DNA from: Roseivivax sediminis
GTDB taxonomy: Bacteria; Pseudomonadota; Alphaproteobacteria; Rhodobacterales; Rhodobacteraceae
Reading direction: 5' to 3'
DNA: 64,000 bases
Assembly (NCBI RefSeq): GCF_900112685.1
Contig: NZ_FOMS01000002.1
Span: forward strand, 372,001 to 436,000
Position numbers and translations under genes: made by a program. Positions 1 to 11,000 of this stretch are shown here, piece after piece. Every line of letters begins with the position of its first letter. Position 1 is the first letter of the stretch. The notes beneath the pieces are model-generated. The model ran no database searches. It was not told where the DNA came from and saw only the letters and a list, made by a program, of their open reading frames with translations.

Positions 1-27
1 CCAGATCTCGGCCAGGCGCTGGGTCAT
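1..27 (-). CDS. start of a MOSC-domain-like protein (partial, cut by window edge)
   Basis: Only the first nine codons are inside the window; they read MTQRLAEIW. The ATG overlaps the yidC stop codon as ATGA, so the gene is probably translationally coupled to yidC and in the same operon. In Rhodobacteraceae the gene after yidC is commonly a MOSC-domain protein whose N-terminus has a similar Trp-containing opening, followed by a ribosome-assembly GTPase gene and argB. The assignment rests on that synteny and nine residues, so it is tentative. Confidence 0.45.
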
Positions 28-1904
28 TTCTTGTCGCCGCCGGACGCGCCGCCGCCGCGCTTGAAGCTGGACTTGATGTTGCCGAACACGTCCGGTGTGT
101 ACCCTTGGCTGCGCATGATCGCGTATTGCTGCATGAAGGTGATGGTGTTGTTCGCGATCCAGTAGACCACGAGACCCGAGGCGAAGCTGCCGAGCATGAA
201 CATGAAGACCCACGGCATCCAGGCGAAGATCATCGCCTGGGTCGGATCGGGCGGCGCCGGGTTCAGTTTCTGCTGCAGCCACATCGAAACGCCCAGCAGC
301 AGCGGCAGGATGCCGATGAACACCAGCGCGAGGATCGTGCCGGCCTCGGGCGCGCCCCAGGGCAGCAGGCCGTAGAAGTTGAAGATCGACGTCGGATCGG
401 GTGCCGACAGGTCGCGGAACGGGCCGAAGAACGGCGCGTGTCGCAGCTCCAGCGTGACGAAGATCACCTTGTAGAGCGAGAAGAAGATCGGGATCTGCAG
501 AAGGATCGGCAAGCAGCCCGAGGCGGGGTTAACCTTTTCCTTCTTGTAGAGCTCCATCATCTCCTGCTGGAGCTTCTGGCGGTCGTCGCCGGCACGCTCC
601 TTCAGTTTCTCCATCTCCGGCTGGAGCTCCTTCATCTTCGCCATGGAGACGTAGGACTTGTAGGCTAGGGGAAGCAGAAGCGCCTTGATCAGCAGGGTCA
701 GCAGGATGATCGACACGCCCATGTTGCCGATGAGCTGGTTGAGCTCGTGCAGCACCATGAAGATCGGCTTGGTGAGGAAGAAGAACCAGCCCCAGTCGAC
801 GGAATCGACGAAGCGGTCGACCGGCTGCTGGTCCGGGTCCTGGTCGGCGCCGAAGAGCCGGGAGAGCCAGCCTGGCTGATTCTGGTAGTCGCGGATGACC
901 TCCCATTCCTTGGCGCCGGCGAAGAGGCGCGTGGAGACGGAGGCGCTGTCGCCCGCGGCGACATTCAGCGTCGGAAGGACCTGTTCGGTCTGGTAGATGT
1001 CGCTGCGCGGATCGTACTTGGCGACGGCGCGGAAGCGCTGGCCGGGATCGGGGATCAGCGTCGACATCCAGTAATGGTCGGTGAAGCCGATCCAGCCGTC
1101 CTCGGTCACCTGGAAGGTCTCGGCCGGCACGCCGAGGCCGGAATCGGTGTCGAGATCGGTCAGGTTGCCCCAGGAGGTCTCCGTCAGTTCCCCGTCGGCC
1201 ATGATGCTGGCGCCTTCGTGGAGGATGAAGAAGTTCTTGGCGTTCGACGGCTCGCCGTGCCGGCGCAGGATGCCGTAAGGGGCGAGCGCGGCGGTCTGGT
1301 CGGTGGCGTTCTCGACGCTCTGGGTGACGGTGAACATGTAGTCCTCGTCGACCGCGATGGTGCGCGAGAAGACCAGGCCCGCGGGGCTTTCCCAGGTGAG
1401 CGTGACCGGATTGTCGGCAGTCAGCGTGGCGCCGTCCTCGGCCTGCCAGCGGGTGTTGGGGCCGGGAACCGCGTCGCCGGCGACACCCTGGCCGGGCGCC
1501 CAGCCATAGAGTGCGTAATAGGCGTCGTCACCGCCCACCGGGTTGAAGAGGTGGACGATTTCGGAATCGTCCTCGAGCGTCTCGGTGTAGTCCTTCAGTT
1601 GCAGGTCGTCGATCCGCCCGCCGGAAAGGGAGATCGACCCGGCCAGGCGCGGGGTGTCGATCTCGATGCGGGGGGCATCTGTGCTGGGATCGGCCGCGGC
1701 GGCGCCGCTGTCGGTGGTGGCCGCGTCGGGCTGTGCGCTCGGGGCGATGGCATCCGGGTTGTCGCCCGGAGTCTGCTCTTCGGTCGCGGTCGGCGCGTTG
1801 GGGTCGGTTTCGGGTTCCGGCGGCGGAAACAGCACGAACCAGATCAGGATCACGACGAAGCTGAGCGCTGTCGCGAGGATGAGGTTCTTGTTCTGGTTGT
1901 CCAT
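24..1904 (-). CDS. yidC: membrane protein insertase YidC
   Basis: Inserts and folds inner-membrane proteins, alone or with SecYEG. The 626-residue product has the proteobacterial layout. An N-terminal membrane anchor at about residues 8-26 is followed by a Pro/Ala/Asp-rich linker (about 27-80), a periplasmic beta-sandwich domain (about 80-350), and the conserved C-terminal insertase domain with five hydrophobic segments (about 370-600). The tail is basic and Gly/Lys-rich. The length is normal for an alphaproteobacterial YidC. The start MDNQNKNLIL is the standard N-terminus of the family. The 3' end overlaps the next gene by ATGA. In relatives yidC lies directly behind rpmH-rnpA-yidD; here those genes are more than 22 kb away at 24214-24993, so yidC must have its own promoter or be read from closer upstream DNA. 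Confidence 0.97.
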   Translation of the reverse strand: MDNQNKNLILATALSFVVILIWFVLFPPPEPETDPNAPTATEEQTPGDNPDAIAPSAQPDAATTDSGAAAADPSTDAPRIEIDTPRLAGSISLSGGRIDDLQLKDYTETLEDDSEIVHLFNPVGGDDAYYALYGWAPGQGVAGDAVPGPNTRWQAEDGATLTADNPVTLTWESPAGLVFSRTIAVDEDYMFTVTQSVENATDQTAALAPYGILRRHGEPSNAKNFFILHEGASIMADGELTETSWGNLTDLDTDSGLGVPAETFQVTEDGWIGFTDHYWMSTLIPDPGQRFRAVAKYDPRSDIYQTEQVLPTLNVAAGDSASVSTRLFAGAKEWEVIRDYQNQPGWLSRLFGADQDPDQQPVDRFVDSVDWGWFFFLTKPIFMVLHELNQLIGNMGVSIILLTLLIKALLLPLAYKSYVSMAKMKELQPEMEKLKERAGDDRQKLQQEMMELYKKEKVNPASGCLPILLQIPIFFSLYKVIFVTLELRHAPFFGPFRDLSAPDPTSIFNFYGLLPWGAPEAGTILALVFIGILPLLLGVSMWLQQKLNPAPPDPTQAMIFAWMPWVFMFMLGSFASGLVVYWIANNTITFMQQYAIMRSQGYTPDVFGNIKSSFKRGGGASGGDKK

Positions 1905-2179
1905 GAGGCGCGGATCCCGGTCCTGGCAAGATGGGCGGGGTTCAACAGAGCCGGGCGCGGAAGGTCAAGGAGATTCGGGCGCGGCCACCCGGGCGCATCA
2001 CGGTGGCGGGACCGCGCGGCCACGTGGCCGGTTCGTTGACCGTGCCCGCGGCCGGGTTCCGCGAGCGCCCGCACGGGCGCCGCCCCATGGTCGGGCGGAA
2101 TGGCGCGGGGCGGGATAGCGGTTTTGCCCGGTGCTCCAGCGATACGGCGCGATGGCCGCAAGCGGAGTGACGGGTGCGG

Positions 2180-3721
2180 CTACTGGGCGCGGCGTGACAG
2201 GTCGGGTCGGGCGATGCTCTGGCGGTGGCGGAAGATCCATTCGGGGACCTGCGCGGCCGGCATCGGCCGCGCGATGCGGAAACCCTGCACGTGGTCGCAG
2301 CCGAGCTGCGCCAGAAGAGCGTGTTCGCCGGCGCTTTCGACGCCTTCGGCCAGCGTCTCTATCCCCAGTTGCTCGGCGAGGCTCAGGATGCCGGAGACCA
2401 TGCGGCGCTGGCGTTCGCTGCGGTCGATCCCGGCGATGAAGCCGCGATCGATCTTCACCCGGTCGATTGGCAGGCGGTGCAGCGCCATGATCGAGGCGTG
2501 CCCGGTGCCGAAATCGTCCAGGTCGATCGTGCAGCCGAGCCGCTTGAGGCCGCTGACCGTGGTCGCGACGGCGTTGTCGGCGCTGTCCGTGAACACCGTC
2601 TCCAGTACCTCGATGCACAGGCGGTCGCCGGTCATGTCGTGGCGGTCGAGATCCCATTTCAGCCGTTCGACGAAGGTGGGATCGTGCAGCTCCGCCCCCG
2701 AGAGGTTCACGCCGACGCGCGGAACGGCGAGGCCGGCGCGGTCCCAGTCGCTCAGCGCAGCGAGGGCGGAGTGGATCATGATCTCTCCCAGCCGGGCCAT
2801 GAGGCCGCCGGCTTCCAGCGCGTCGAGGAATTGCAGGGGCGAGATCAGCCCGCGTTGGGGATGCACCCAGCGCGCCAGGCCCTCCGCGCCGGTGATTTCT
2901 CCGGTCGAGGTGCAGATCTGCGGCTGGAACCAGGGCTGGATCTGGCCCTGCTCGAGCGCCGCCGCGACCTCGCAGCGCAGCACCCGGCGCAGCGTACGGC
3001 TTGCGTCGAGACCGTCGGACCAGGCCCGCACCGCGGAGGGGCCCGATTGCACCGCTTCGGACAGCGCGGTGAGCGTGGCTTCCAGCAGCCCGTCGCCAGT
3101 CGCGTCCTCACCGAGCCGCGCTTCGCTGCAGAAGCCCGCGGCCGCGGTGAGGTAGTGCGGCACATCGTGCACGGTCATCGGCTCTTCCAGCGCGGCCTGC
3201 AGGCGGTTGGCGGTGCCGAGCAGCGATTCGAGGTCGAGCCGCGCCGCCGGCTCCAGCAGCACAAGGTAGCGCGCATCGCCGATGCGGTGCGCGCGGTCGC
3301 CGGCGCGCAGGTTCTGGCGCAGGCGGCGCAGGCAGGCGTCGCGCAAGGCCGCCGCCCCGCGGTCTCCGAGGGAGGTCGCGGCGGCATCTATGCCGCCGAG
3401 GTCGAAGCCGATCGCGCCGGTGGTCAGCCCGGACATGCGCGCATCGCGGATCGTGCCGTCACACAGGCGCGCGGCGCCGTCGAGGTCGACCCAGTCGCGC
3501 ACCGGTTCCCGCTGCGCGGGCAGCGCCACGCGCTCGAAGGTTCCCGCGGCGGCAAGCCCCGCCGGGATCCCCAGCGCCGCCGCCACCAGAAGCAATTCGC
3601 CGCCGATCCAGTAGGCGGCGAGCACCACCGCCGGCAGGAAGGCCAGCATCTGCGCGCTGGCCAGGTGGCGGTTGAGCGCGGTGCGGATACGTTTGCGATG
3701 CGCGGCCCATGGGTGCAGCAT
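2180..3721 (-). CDS. membrane-anchored EAL-domain protein (cyclic-di-GMP phosphodiesterase)
   Basis: Probably hydrolyses cyclic di-GMP at the inner membrane. The 513-residue protein starts with two hydrophobic segments (about residues 25-60). A degenerate GGDEF-like domain (about 85-235) follows, in which the signature position reads RIGDARY, so it is not expected to make c-di-GMP. The C-terminal EAL domain (about 260-500) keeps catalytic features: EGLARW at the EAL position, NLSG, the DDFGTG loop, VKID, and EGVE followed by QGF. An active phosphodiesterase is therefore plausible. I chose the ATG at 3721 because GAGG lies seven bases upstream; a GTG 27 bases further upstream is possible. It lies just downstream of the broken ttcA on the same strand and may once have been co-transcribed with it. 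A link to biofilm control next to a giant adhesin-like gene is inference. Confidence 0.88.
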   Translation of the reverse strand: MLHPWAAHRKRIRTALNRHLASAQMLAFLPAVVLAAYWIGGELLLVAAALGIPAGLAAAGTFERVALPAQREPVRDWVDLDGAARLCDGTIRDARMSGLTTGAIGFDLGGIDAAATSLGDRGAAALRDACLRRLRQNLRAGDRAHRIGDARYLVLLEPAARLDLESLLGTANRLQAALEEPMTVHDVPHYLTAAAGFCSEARLGEDATGDGLLEATLTALSEAVQSGPSAVRAWSDGLDASRTLRRVLRCEVAAALEQGQIQPWFQPQICTSTGEITGAEGLARWVHPQRGLISPLQFLDALEAGGLMARLGEIMIHSALAALSDWDRAGLAVPRVGVNLSGAELHDPTFVERLKWDLDRHDMTGDRLCIEVLETVFTDSADNAVATTVSGLKRLGCTIDLDDFGTGHASIMALHRLPIDRVKIDRGFIAGIDRSERQRRMVSGILSLAEQLGIETLAEGVESAGEHALLAQLGCDHVQGFRIARPMPAAQVPEWIFRHRQSIARPDLSRRAQ

Positions 3722-3782
3722 TGGATTGCCTCGATGACGCAATGTCACCTGGGCACGCTATAACCAGAACGTATTGCAATCG

Positions 3783-4228
3783 TTAATGTGACTCGGACAA
3801 TCGCGGGGCGTCGTCCGGCGCTGTTTCCGCACGGCGCTCCAGACCGGCGAAATCGAACAGCGCGGGGTCGAGCAGATGCGAGTGCCGCGCGTTCATCAGC
3901 GCGCGGACCATCACCTGCCGGCGGCCTGGGCTGTTACGCTCCCACCCGTCGAGGATCTGCTTGACCTGCTGGCGCTGAAGCCCGTCCCGCGACCCGCAGA
4001 GGATGATCGGGTAATCCATCGCCCGCGCGAATTTCCCGCAATCGGCCTCGGCCACGTGGGCGAGCGGGCGGTAGAGGAAAAGATCCCCCCCCTCGTTCAC
4101 CAGCTTCGGCGGCATCGTCGCGCGCCGGCCGCCGTGGAAGAGGTTCATGAAGAACGTCTCGAGAATGTCGTCGCGGTGATGGCCGAGGACGACGGCCGAG
4201 CACCCTTCCTCGCGCGCAATGCGCCAGG
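3783..4228 (-). pseudogene. ttcA: 3' remnant of disrupted ttcA (tRNA 2-thiocytidine synthetase)
   Basis: This reading frame matches the C-terminal half of TtcA from [19 protein letters not shown] to the natural stop. It aligns with residues 142-272 of the intact copy at 20811-21719, with about 14 substitutions and a three-residue deletion (about 87% identity). The deletion falls in the conserved PCDLCGS segment, leaving only ILCGS and removing a cysteine-pair motif normally needed near the iron-sulfur site. Homology stops abruptly near 4228, and upstream bases belong to an IS3-type remnant. The matching 5' half lies at 22765-22927. About 240 bp of the middle of the original gene, including the CxxC motif, is absent from both pieces, so the pair cannot restore a protein. 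Confidence 0.9.
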
Positions 4229-4230
4229 CG

Positions 4231-4785
4231 TCGAGCCCGGAGGTGAAGACCCTGCGCGCCGAGGCGTCCGGGGAGGTGTCCGGGCCGAAGGAGGCCCTCG
4301 CCGAGGTCACCCTCGAGAACAGGCTGCTCAATAAAGGCATGCTCGGGGGCGAGCCATTGTCCGCCATCGGTCCGAGGACAATGGTCGAGCGGCGAGTTTC
4401 GGGACAAGACCACGCGGCCGAACCAGCTCTGGCAGACGGACGTCACCTACCTGAAGATCTTGGGCCGGGGCTGGTATCGCCCGAGCACGATCCTCGACGA
4501 CTTGAGCCGCTACGTGATCGCCTGGAAGCTCTGTACGACGATGGAAGCGCGCGAGGTCACCGGCTCGCTGAAGTCGGCGCTCGCCGCCCGGGGCTGCGAC
4601 CGGCCGACGGTCCTGCAGCGGCCGAGGCCGCTCGGTGACAACGGCTCGTCCTGCATCGCCGGAGACCTGGCAATCCGGCTCGAGGACAAGCGCATCGAGC
4701 ACGTCCGGGGCGCGCCGAACCATCCCTGGACGCAGGGCAGGATCGAGCGCTGGCACCAGACGCCGAAGAACCGGATCCTGCGCGA
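4231..4785 (+). mobile_element. IS3-type transposase remnant (end of OrfA plus integrase core)
   Basis: Two out-of-phase pieces of an IS3-like transposase remain. The first (about 4237-4355) reads as the end of an OrfA, with the conserved stretch [12 protein letters not shown]. The second, from about 4394, reads as an rve/DDE integrase core: [34 protein letters not shown] and RGAPNHPWTQGRIERWH. The three acidic positions (Asp in WQTD, Asp in DNGSS, Glu in IERWH) are preserved. The DNA that should join OrfA to the core is deleted, and the core is cut after RILRED and fused to unrelated sequence, so the element is dead. No terminal inverted repeats were recognised. It abuts the breakpoint of the ttcA 3' remnant. 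Confidence 0.8.
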
Positions 4786-4993
4786 GGACCTCAACAAGGG
4801 GAACCTCGTCGCGCTCGGCGCGGAGACGCTCGCGGACCTGCTGTTCGAAGCCGTCAAGGGCGACGCCGCCCGGCACTGCCGGGTGAGCATGGTGCTTTCT
4901 GCCGATCAGGGGCCGGAGGCGATCCGGCCGCCAGAAGTTCTCTGGTCCGAAAACCCAGAGCGCCAGTGTAAAGCGCTCTGGGATGGGCAGTGA
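4786..4993 (+). pseudogene. fragment resembling the N-terminus of a DUF6880-type protein
   Basis: The reading frame of the transposase core continues without a stop into a different protein sequence, LNKGNLVALGAETLADLLFE, then GDAARHCRVSMVLSADQGPEA. From memory this resembles the beginning of DUF6880 proteins common in Rhodobacteraceae, with the pattern LNKxNLxALGAxxLAxLLxE and later LGPE. The start codon is missing and similarity ends near 4915. The last 25 or so residues are unrelated and read antisense through the terminator of the giant gene. I see it as a truncated gene captured at a deletion junction, not as a functional gene. The family assignment is tentative. Confidence 0.45.
4954..4982 (-). 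terminator. rho-independent terminator of the giant RTX gene
   Basis: A perfect 10-bp inverted repeat (cccagagcgc / gcgctctggg) with a 9-base loop is followed, on the minus strand, by TTTT. It begins 20 bases after the stop codon of the giant gene and is oriented to end that transcript. Confidence 0.8.
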
Positions 4994-5002
4994 ATACGTC
5001 CG

Positions 5003-8000
5003 CTAGACGAAGATAAAGTCGTCAGCGGTCAACTCGTTCGGATCAATGTCCTGCAGGACAATCTCCCGGTCGCCATCGTGGATGACGGCGTTTCCGCCGA
5101 GCATGTCGATCTGAAGCGCGCTGAATGGATCTTCAGACGTGGCCGGAGCCGACAAGACCAGAGTGTCGCTGCCGATGTCGAAGTCCACGACCAGGTCGAT
5201 CTCCGGGCCGCTCGCGTCGACGAATATGAACGTGTCAGCCCCGTCGCCGCCGATGAGCGTGTCGTTCCCGAGCCCGCCGTCGAGCGTGTCGTTTCGCCCT
5301 CCACCGGCGACGAGATCGTCTCCGGAGCCGCCCGCCAGGCTGTCGTTGCCCAGACCACCGCCAAGGGTGTCGTTGCCACTCCCTCCGTCGAGGTCGTCGC
5401 GGCCGGCTCCGCCGCCCAGCTGGTCGTTTCCGTCACCTCCCAGGACGGTGTCATCTCCCACACCGCCGGAGAGCAGGTCGTCGCGACCGCCGCCCGACAG
5501 CATGTCGTTTCCGTCACCTCCGGCGATGTTGTCGTCACCGAAACCGCCACCGATTGCGTCGTCGCCAGCGCCGCCGAGAAGGATGTCGCGCCCGGCGCCA
5601 CCGCCGAGATGATCGTCGCCGTCCCGCCCCTTGATGGTATCGTCGCCGGTACCGCCGGAGATGGTGTCGTCCCCTTCTCCGCCGCACAGGTCGTCGGCAT
5701 GCGAGCCGCCACTGATGACGTCGTTGCCGTCATCGCCGCAGATCTCATCCGCCCCCTGTCCGCCGAGCACTGTGTCGGAGCCAGCGGCGCCGAAGGCTGT
5801 GTCGTCGCCGAGGTCGAGAACGAACATCTCCATCTCCTCGCTGCCGACAAGGTAGTCGTCCTCGCTGGTTCCCGTCATGGTCACGGCCGCCGGTACCTCG
5901 CCGCCTCCCGCGTCGAACGCCGTATCCTCATTCGATGTGATTGCCGCCGCCATGGCTGCCGGTACTTCGGTCAGCGTGAAGGAGCGGAAGTCGAGGATGT
6001 AGCCGTTCGTCGCCAACGCACCGTCAAAGGTGAAGCGCAGGGTCTGCTGACCCGCGCCGAGGGTGACGTTGACGGCGCTGGTCTCGGCGAAGGTGGTGCC
6101 TCCGAACCCGTTGGATCCCCCATTGCTGTCAGGCAGCGCAAAGGTGATGAGCGGGGTGCCGTCGTCGAGCGTGACGGCGATGGAGTTGCCCGCGATCGGC
6201 GTCTTCGCGTTGAGGCTGAGCGCATAGGTGCCTGCCTCCGCCACATCCACCGTATATTCGACCCACTCGCCCGGCAGGACGTAGCCGATATCCGACTCCG
6301 ATCCGACCAGTTCGACATCGGTGTCCGACCGGAGCGGGTTGGTCCCGTCGCGGCCGGGATTGTCGTTCCACGACACGCCCTGCCCACCGGCATCGAAGTT
6401 GGTTGCATCCACGGTCAGGCTGCCGTCGAGCACCGGAGCATCCGGCCCGGGGAACGGCGTCTGACCGGGTTCGATCGCGATCGGATCGAGCGTGAAGGAC
6501 ATCAGGTCCTGCAGAGCGTTGTCGAAGTTGATCCGCAGGACGTTCACGCCCTCGTTCAGCGTGACGCTGAGCGCCTCGGTATCGGCATAGCTCGTGTAGG
6601 CGCCGGTGTTCGGCACGTCGATGTCGAGGGTCTCGTAGACGACGCCGGACTGCGCGAAGGTCGCGGTCAGCTCCCGGCCGTCGCTGGGCGAGGAGGCGTT
6701 GACGAAGAACGCGTATTCCCCGGCCGCCTGCACGTCGATCGTGTATTCCAGCCACTCCCCGGCGACGGTGTAGCCGACCGCCAGCGTGCCGTTGGAGATG
6801 TCGACCGTCTCGTTCGGTCGGACGCTCTGGTCGCCCTCCTTGGTGCCGTTGTCGTTGTAGGCGACCCCGTTCCCGCCGCTGTCGAACAGGTTGGCCATCA
6901 GCGTCAGGCCGCCCGACCCGACCGCCCAGGGCGTACCGGTGTCGTTGAAGGCCTGCTGATCGCCCGGCGGGGGTGTCACGTCGGGATCGTAGAAGTCCGG
7001 CGTGCCGTCGTTGTCGCTGTCGGTGACCAGCGCGTCGTTGATGCCGTCGCCGTTCGCGTCCTCCTCGTCCGACAGCTCGTAGGCCTGGACGTTGGTGAGC
7101 ACGAACATGTGGTCGTTGTAGTCGAAGTTCGACCCGCCGGGATAATCCTGGATCCCGATGACCGTCCCCTCGATGTCGTTGCCGTCCGCATCGATGGCCT
7201 GGAAGAACCGGATGTAGTGGCCTTCGTTGTTGCCGGTGATGTTGTAGGTGTCGTCGAAGACGTTGGCGTCCGGGTCGCTCCAGGCGGAGTAGGTCGGAAG
7301 ACCGTCCACCGTGACGCGCAGACCGAAGGCCTCGTCACGGTCGATGACTGCCCGCGCGACGCCGTCCTGTGCCCCCGGCCCCTGCTGCAGCCCGTCGGGC
7401 AGCAGCGTCTGGTACTGGTTGTCGTCCTGCGCGTAGAGCTCGGTCAGGGCGCCGCTGCCGACGTCGTGCAGGCTGAGGCGGCTGATCCCGGAGCTCAGAT
7501 AGGCGGCGATGTTGATCACCTCCATCGGCTGGGAGGGGTCGAGCCGCTGCATGTAGGGCAGCAGCACCTCGTCGCCGATCTGCTCCACCACGCCGCCGCC
7601 GTTGAGCTGCGACTGACCCACGTCGGTCGAGTAGCCGAAGGCGTCGACGATCTGCTGAACGGTGGGCTCCTCGCCGCCCTCGGACTGGATCTGTGCCAGG
7701 CCCGACAGGGCGATCTCTGTCACCCCGGCATCGCTGCCGATGGTGAGCGTGCCCTCATAGGACACCGCCTGGTTGTCGTCGGACGGATCGGTGCCGGTGA
7801 AGGTCACCGTCAGGTCGACGCTCTCGCCCGGTGCGAGGCTCTCGCCCTCTGACAGGCCGCTGATCGTGAAGGCGCCGGTCACGGTGAGGTCGTCGATGGT
7901 CAGCGCGCCGATGCCGTCGTTGGTGACGGTGATGGTCGTGCTGTCGCGGAACGCCTGGTTGCCATTCGCGGGATTGTCGATCCGCGAGAACACCAGCCGG

Positions 8001-11000
8001 TCGTCCGCCGCGGCGTCATCCAGCCCGTCGACGGTGAGCACGCCGCCGTCATACACCGGCGCCACGCCCTCGATGATGAACATGTTGTCGTTGTAGTCGT
8101 AGTTGATGCCAGTGTAGTCCATCACGCCGAGGAAGACGTTCTCGATGGTATTTCCGTCGGCATCGACCGCCTGGAACACCCGCACCGTATAGCCGTCGGA
8201 GACCGGGTTGCCGTCCGGGTCGAACACTTGCTCACCCGTAACGGTGTAGCCCGGATAGCGCGCGTTCAGTTCGGCCTGGCTCGGCGCACCGGCGCCCGTG
8301 TCGTTGAGCGTCGGATCGGTGGACAGACCCGCGACCTCGATCCCGAAGAGATCGTTGCCCGCCCAGCCGTCCGGAATGTCGGCGGCACTGAACACCTGCG
8401 TCGCGAAGTTGCCGTTGTTCAGAAGCGGCAGCAACGACTGGTTGCTGGTGCTGGCGTGGTTGGTGAACGTGACGTCCGCGCCCTTGTTGCCCGGGGCATG
8501 GATCCCGAGCGTTGCGCCCGAGGGGCTGTGGAAGGCGGCGATCTGCGTGATCCGCGCTTCGCTGACGCCGTCGGCAAGCCGCCAGTAGGGCGACAGGACC
8601 TCGGTTTCGTCCACCGGCAGGTAGACGTCGTAGAAGTCAAGCTCGTCGCTCTCGCCGCCGCCGATCAGGGTCAGTCCCTCGATCTCGTTGCCGAAGCCGA
8701 AGACGTCCCACACCTCGTTGATGTTGGGCTCCTGCCCGCCTTCGTCACGCGCCTGCCAGAAGCCGGACAGGTCGATGGTGGCAACCGGGCTGTCGGCGTC
8801 GTTGGTCCGCAGTTCCAGTTCTCCGTTGAAGACGCCCGTCACGCCGCTGCCGCCGGAGGTGTAGGCGTCGCGGTCGAACAGAACCGTCACGTCGATCGAC
8901 TGGCCGGCCCCGAGGGTCAGTCCGTCGAAGACGCCCGGATCGGCCAGCTCGAACGGACCGGACAGATCGCTTTCGAGGATCTCCAGCGTCTCGGTGCCGG
9001 AGTTCGAGATCGTGACCGTGGCGCTTTCCTTGAAGTCGCGCGGGTTGTCCGCGACGACCGCGGTCGGGTTGTCGATCCACGAGAAGTGCAGCCGGTTGTC
9101 GAAGTAGGCCGGATCGTTGCTCTGCACCTCGATGTCGGCGTTCTCGTTGCCGGGTGCGGGACGCACATCGAGATAGTCGATGGCGCTCGCGCCGGGCTGG
9201 TCCGAGATGGCGATGACGCGATACTGCACGCCCGCCTCAAGCTCCACGTAGGCCGTGGTCTCGCCGGCCTCGCCCTCGCCGGGGAAGCCGTTGTCGTCGA
9301 TCTCGACCGGCTGGGCGCCGTCGGCGCTGAGGAAGACGGTCAGACCGCCGCCATCAGGCGCGCCGGGATTGGCCGCGAAGTCGAGCGCGTAGGTGTCGTC
9401 GGCATCCACGGTGAAGTAGAACTCCACCGTCGAGGCGTTGACCGTCCGCGTGGTGTCGTCGGTTGCCTCCAGCTCGATCCGGCCCTCGCCGGTGATGTCG
9501 ACGTAGGACGGAACGAAGGTGTCGACCGGCGCCTCGGAGACGCGCAGGTAGTCGATGTTCGCGCCGTTGGCATCCGGCACCGCGATCGAGATCGTGTTGA
9601 TCCCGGCGCTCAGCGACACCTCGGCGCTCTGCGGGCCCCAGGCGCTTTCTGCTGCGTTGCTGTTGGGCACGAAGGGCAGGGAGCCCTGGTCCACGCCGTT
9701 GATCAGCAGCGTTGCCGGCCGCGCCTCCTTGGTGGTCGACAGCGCGTAGAGGATGTCGATTCCGTAGGTGCCGTCCTCGGGCGCGGAGACCGTCCAGGTG
9801 ATGGTCTGCGTGCCGGTACCGTCGAAGTCGACGAACTCGCCGCCCCGCTGATTGCGCTCGTCGGTCGTGTCGGAAACGATCACCGGCCCGTCGAGCACCG
9901 CATTTTCGGCCTCGTAGACGAGGTAGTCGACGCCCGCCACGTTCTCGGTGCCGTCGTTCGGCACCGTGGCCACGTTCGGCGTGATCGTGACGCTGTCGAT
10001 GTTCGGGCCGCCCGATCCCGCGAGCTGCTCGATCACCACCGTGTTCGGGCCTGCCGACAGATCGAGGGTGACCTCGAAGTCCTGCCACGTGGCGAAGCTG
10101 CCGGTCTGGGTGTCGTCGATGGTGACGGTCTGCGTGCCCGCCTTGATCGCGATCGGACGCTCGAGCGTGCCCGAGGTGGCGCCGTTCGCGATGCGGAACG
10201 ACAGCGTGTAGCTGCCGGCCTGCGCCGCGTCGTAGACGAAGGACGCCTTGTCCTCGGCCCCGCCGTTCATGTCGAGGTAACCGGCCCCGTCATACCCGTC
10301 GTTCATGCCGTCGCCATTGGCATCGTACTGGTCGCCGTCATGGGTGGACGGATCGCTCAGCAGGCGGATCAGGGTGCCGTCGTTGGTGTCGAGCACGGTG
10401 AAGGCATCGGCGTCGATGAAGTTGCCGCTGGCGGTGTTGCCGGGGGTGAAATCGGTCTCGGCGGTGGCGTTGTTGCCATTGTCGTCGAAGACGGTCAGCA
10501 CCGCCGACACAGCCCCGTCCGTGCCGCTCAGGTCCGCGGTGAAGCGGTTCTGCGCGTCGAGGGTGACGGTCTGCGCCGGAGCGCCGTCGAAGCTGACGGT
10601 GATGGTCTGGATGTCGGCGTCGAGACCCGAGACCTGGAACAGCACCTCCTCGGGATCGGTGGCGCTGACCACGAGCAGCGCGAGGTTGCCGCCCTCGTCG
10701 GCGGTGATGTCCTCGACCTCGCCGCCCGGCGCCGCGTCGAGCCGGATGATCTGGCTGACCCCGTTGCCGCGGTTGAGCGTGAGCATGTAGAGCCCGCCGT
10801 TCGCGCCCTCGATCACGTCGAGCGGGTCGACGTAGCTGATGATGTTGCCGTCGGTGTCGCGCAGGATGAAGTCATCCGACACCGTGCCGTCCTCGTTGAA
10901 CAGGACCGCGCGCAGGTTGTCGCCGCTGGAGTACTGCGTGAAGATCACGGCATTCTGCAGCGAAGAGCCGAAGTTGTTGCCGAGATACTCGATCGCACCG

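Noticed and set aside
747-2039. A 430-codon plus-strand frame opposite yidC
   Set aside because: It is a shadow of yidC with a composition typical of antisense frames.
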